NCBI RefSeq assembly: GCF_009861525.1
Contig: NZ_WVHL01000003.1
Span: 1,178,001-1,242,000 of the forward strand
Source: Pseudomonas sp. LD120
GTDB taxonomy: Bacteria > Pseudomonadota > Gammaproteobacteria > Pseudomonadales > Pseudomonadaceae
Direction of reading: 5' to 3'
DNA: 64,000 nucleotides
Shown: positions 63,025-64,000 of the stretch, piece after piece
How the letters are laid out: every line of letters begins with the position of its first letter
How positions within the stretch are numbered: position 1 is the first letter of the stretch
The notes under the pieces: model-generated
Told to the model about the DNA's origin: nothing
What the model saw: only the letters and a program-made list of their open reading frames with translations
The model's database searches: none
Position numbers and translations under genes: made by a program

Positions 63025-63056
63025 CAAGGTTGCAGCCCGGACTTACTCGTTCCGAC

Positions 63057-63081
63057 AACCCGCCATCGAGCGGGATTTTTT
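63057..63081 (+). terminator. Hairpin after the tail fibre gene
   Basis: An ACCCGC-CATCGA-GCGGGA stem-loop is followed by six T. It closely resembles the hairpin at 56013. Confidence 0.8.
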
Positions 63082-63095
63082 CCTGAGGAAACACA

Positions 63096-63779
63096 ATGCC
63101 GATTACGGCCGATATCCAGACCCTGGAGCCTGGCGCGTGGGTGGAGCTTTTCGAACTCGACGCTACTGCGCTGGGCGCCGAGCTGTACCGCTTCCACGGT
63201 TACCCCCAGCAGTCGTCGATCTACTGGCAGGGCGAGGAGTATTCGCCCTGGCCGATCCAGGCCGAGGGCTTCGAAATGACCGGGCAGGGCGCCCAGCCTA
63301 TGCCGACCCTGTCCGTTGGCAACGTCGGTGGGTTCATTACGGCTCTGGTGTTGTACTTCGAGGACCTGGTGGGGGCGAAGCTGATCCGGCACCGGACCTT
63401 GGGCAAGTACCTGGACGGCCAGCCGGAGGCGGACCCCGACGAAGAGCTACCGCCGGACATCTGGTATGTCGAGCGCAAGGCTGCCGAGAACAACGAAACG
63501 GTGCAGTTCGAACTGGCCTCAGCCTTAGACTTCGCCGGGGTTCAACTGCCGCGCCGGCAGATCGTGGCCAACGTCTGCTGGTGGCTCAGTTGTGGTGGCT
63601 ACCGCGGGCCCTACTGCGGCTACAACGGCGGGCCCGTGGCCGATGAGAACGACGTCATCGTCACCGATGCCTCCAAGGACAAATGCGGCGGGCGCTTGAG
63701 CAGTTGCAAACTGCGCTTCGGCCAGAACAACCCTCTGCCTTACGGCTCATTCCCGGCCGCCGGCCTGCTTCGGAGCTGA
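63096..63779 (+). CDS. Minor tail protein L-like
   Basis: The 227-residue product has the gpL N-terminal part ([34 protein letters not shown]), and conserved Cys in [20 protein letters not shown] and [16 protein letters not shown], which in lambda L bind an Fe-S cluster. It is a tail-tip component. Confidence 0.92.
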   Translation: MPITADIQTLEPGAWVELFELDATALGAELYRFHGYPQQSSIYWQGEEYSPWPIQAEGFEMTGQGAQPMPTLSVGNVGGFITALVLYFEDLVGAKLIRHRTLGKYLDGQPEADPDEELPPDIWYVERKAAENNETVQFELASALDFAGVQLPRRQIVANVCWWLSCGGYRGPYCGYNGGPVADENDVIVTDASKDKCGGRLSSCKLRFGQNNPLPYGSFPAAGLLRS

Positions 63780-63781
63780 TC

Positions 63782-64000
63782 ATGAACAAGTCCACCCGCG
63801 CCGCCATCGAGCGGCATGCGTTGGCCGAGTATCCGCGTGAGTGCTGCGGCTTGGTGATTCGTGAGGGACGTAAGGAGGTCTATGTGCCTTGCCGCAACAC
63901 GGCTTCGACGCCCAGCGAGCACTTCCGCCTGGCGCCCGAGGACTTCGCCGCCGCCGAGGACCGCGGCCAGGTGCTGGCGGTCGTGCATAGCCACCCAGAC
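63782..64000 (+). CDS. Tail assembly protein K-like, JAMM/NlpC (3' end outside window)
   Basis: The visible 73 residues ([34 protein letters not shown], then VVHSHPD) form the start of a JAB/MPN metalloprotease domain with the HSHPD metal site. In lambda-like K proteins an NlpC/P60 peptidase domain follows. It overlaps closely with the L-like gene. The rest is cut by the window. Confidence 0.88.
   Translation, partial: MNKSTRAAIERHALAEYPRECCGLVIREGRKEVYVPCRNTASTPSEHFRLAPEDFAAAEDRGQVLAVVHSHPD

Larger units (their letters stand above)
19997..64000. mobile_element. Lambdoid siphovirus prophage (right end outside window)
   Basis: The element begins at the tRNA-Ser 3' fragment and continues past the window. 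It has integrase, leftward early genes, OL/OR immunity region, replication genes, NinG, Q candidate, membrane proteins, terminase, portal, capsid and a long non-contractile tail module in lambda order. All structural genes seen are intact, so it may be inducible. At least 44 kb long. Confidence 0.93.

Overview
The window reads as a Pseudomonas chromosome, probably of the fluorescens/protegens group. It is GC-rich with strong G/C third-position bias, and it carries Pseudomonas-like TPS/CdiA exoprotein repeats, a (S)-ureidoglycine aminohydrolase, a zinc-independent L36 paralogue and a lambdoid siphovirus prophage with typical Pseudomonas phage early genes. The species call is an inference from gene style, not from a marker gene.

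Region 1 (1-10948) is a contact-dependent inhibition (CDI) locus. It holds the 3' part of a very large cdiA-like gene with a papain-like C-terminal toxin, its immunity gene, and then two displaced toxin C-termini, each followed by its own immunity gene. The modules share an Ala-Ala-Lys linker, which marks where C-termini are exchanged. An IS5-family element with a 4-bp target duplication sits in the first displaced toxin. Region 2 (10949-13051) is an insertion-sequence graveyard: an IS110/IS1111-type transposase next to a deleted IS66 remnant.

Region 3 (13052-18973) is ordinary chromosome: a homoserine-dehydrogenase-like enzyme followed by an aldehyde dehydrogenase, a small unknown protein, ykgO/rpmJ2 with a Zur-like box, a GNAT acetyltransferase, a LysR regulator and ureidoglycine aminohydrolase. 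Region 4 (18974-19996) is a junkyard beside the attachment site. It holds relics of etfA, of an acyl-CoA thioesterase and of another prophage's metallopeptidase gene, plus an orphan LexA box.

Region 5 (19997 to beyond 64000) is a lambdoid siphovirus prophage integrated in tRNA-Ser(UGA). The left end keeps only the 3' part of the tRNA; the restored tRNA should lie beyond the right edge. The integrase and a leftward early operon (two DNA methyltransferases, a PAPS-reductase-like protein, Gp157, a possible annealing protein, many small coupled ORFs) run left from a clear PL promoter with two operators. The immunity region has the lambda layout OL - two genes - repressor - OR - cro. In the place of rexB/rexA lie an unknown 306-aa protein and a HipA-like kinase. 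Rightward come Cro, CII-like, Rha/antirepressor, replication genes, NinG, a candidate Q gene with a PR'-tR' arrangement, two small membrane proteins (holin position), terminase, portal, head genes, a full siphovirus tail module with a GGGAAAC -1 frameshift site, tape measure, and lambda M-, L- and K-like tail-tip proteins (the last cut by the window). No endolysin is visible in the window.

The best candidates for undescribed biology are the repressor-linked HipA-like kinase operon in the rex position, the PD-(D/E)xK-like ORF inside the head operon, two membrane-anchored reverse-strand genes in the early left operon, and the displaced CDI toxin array.
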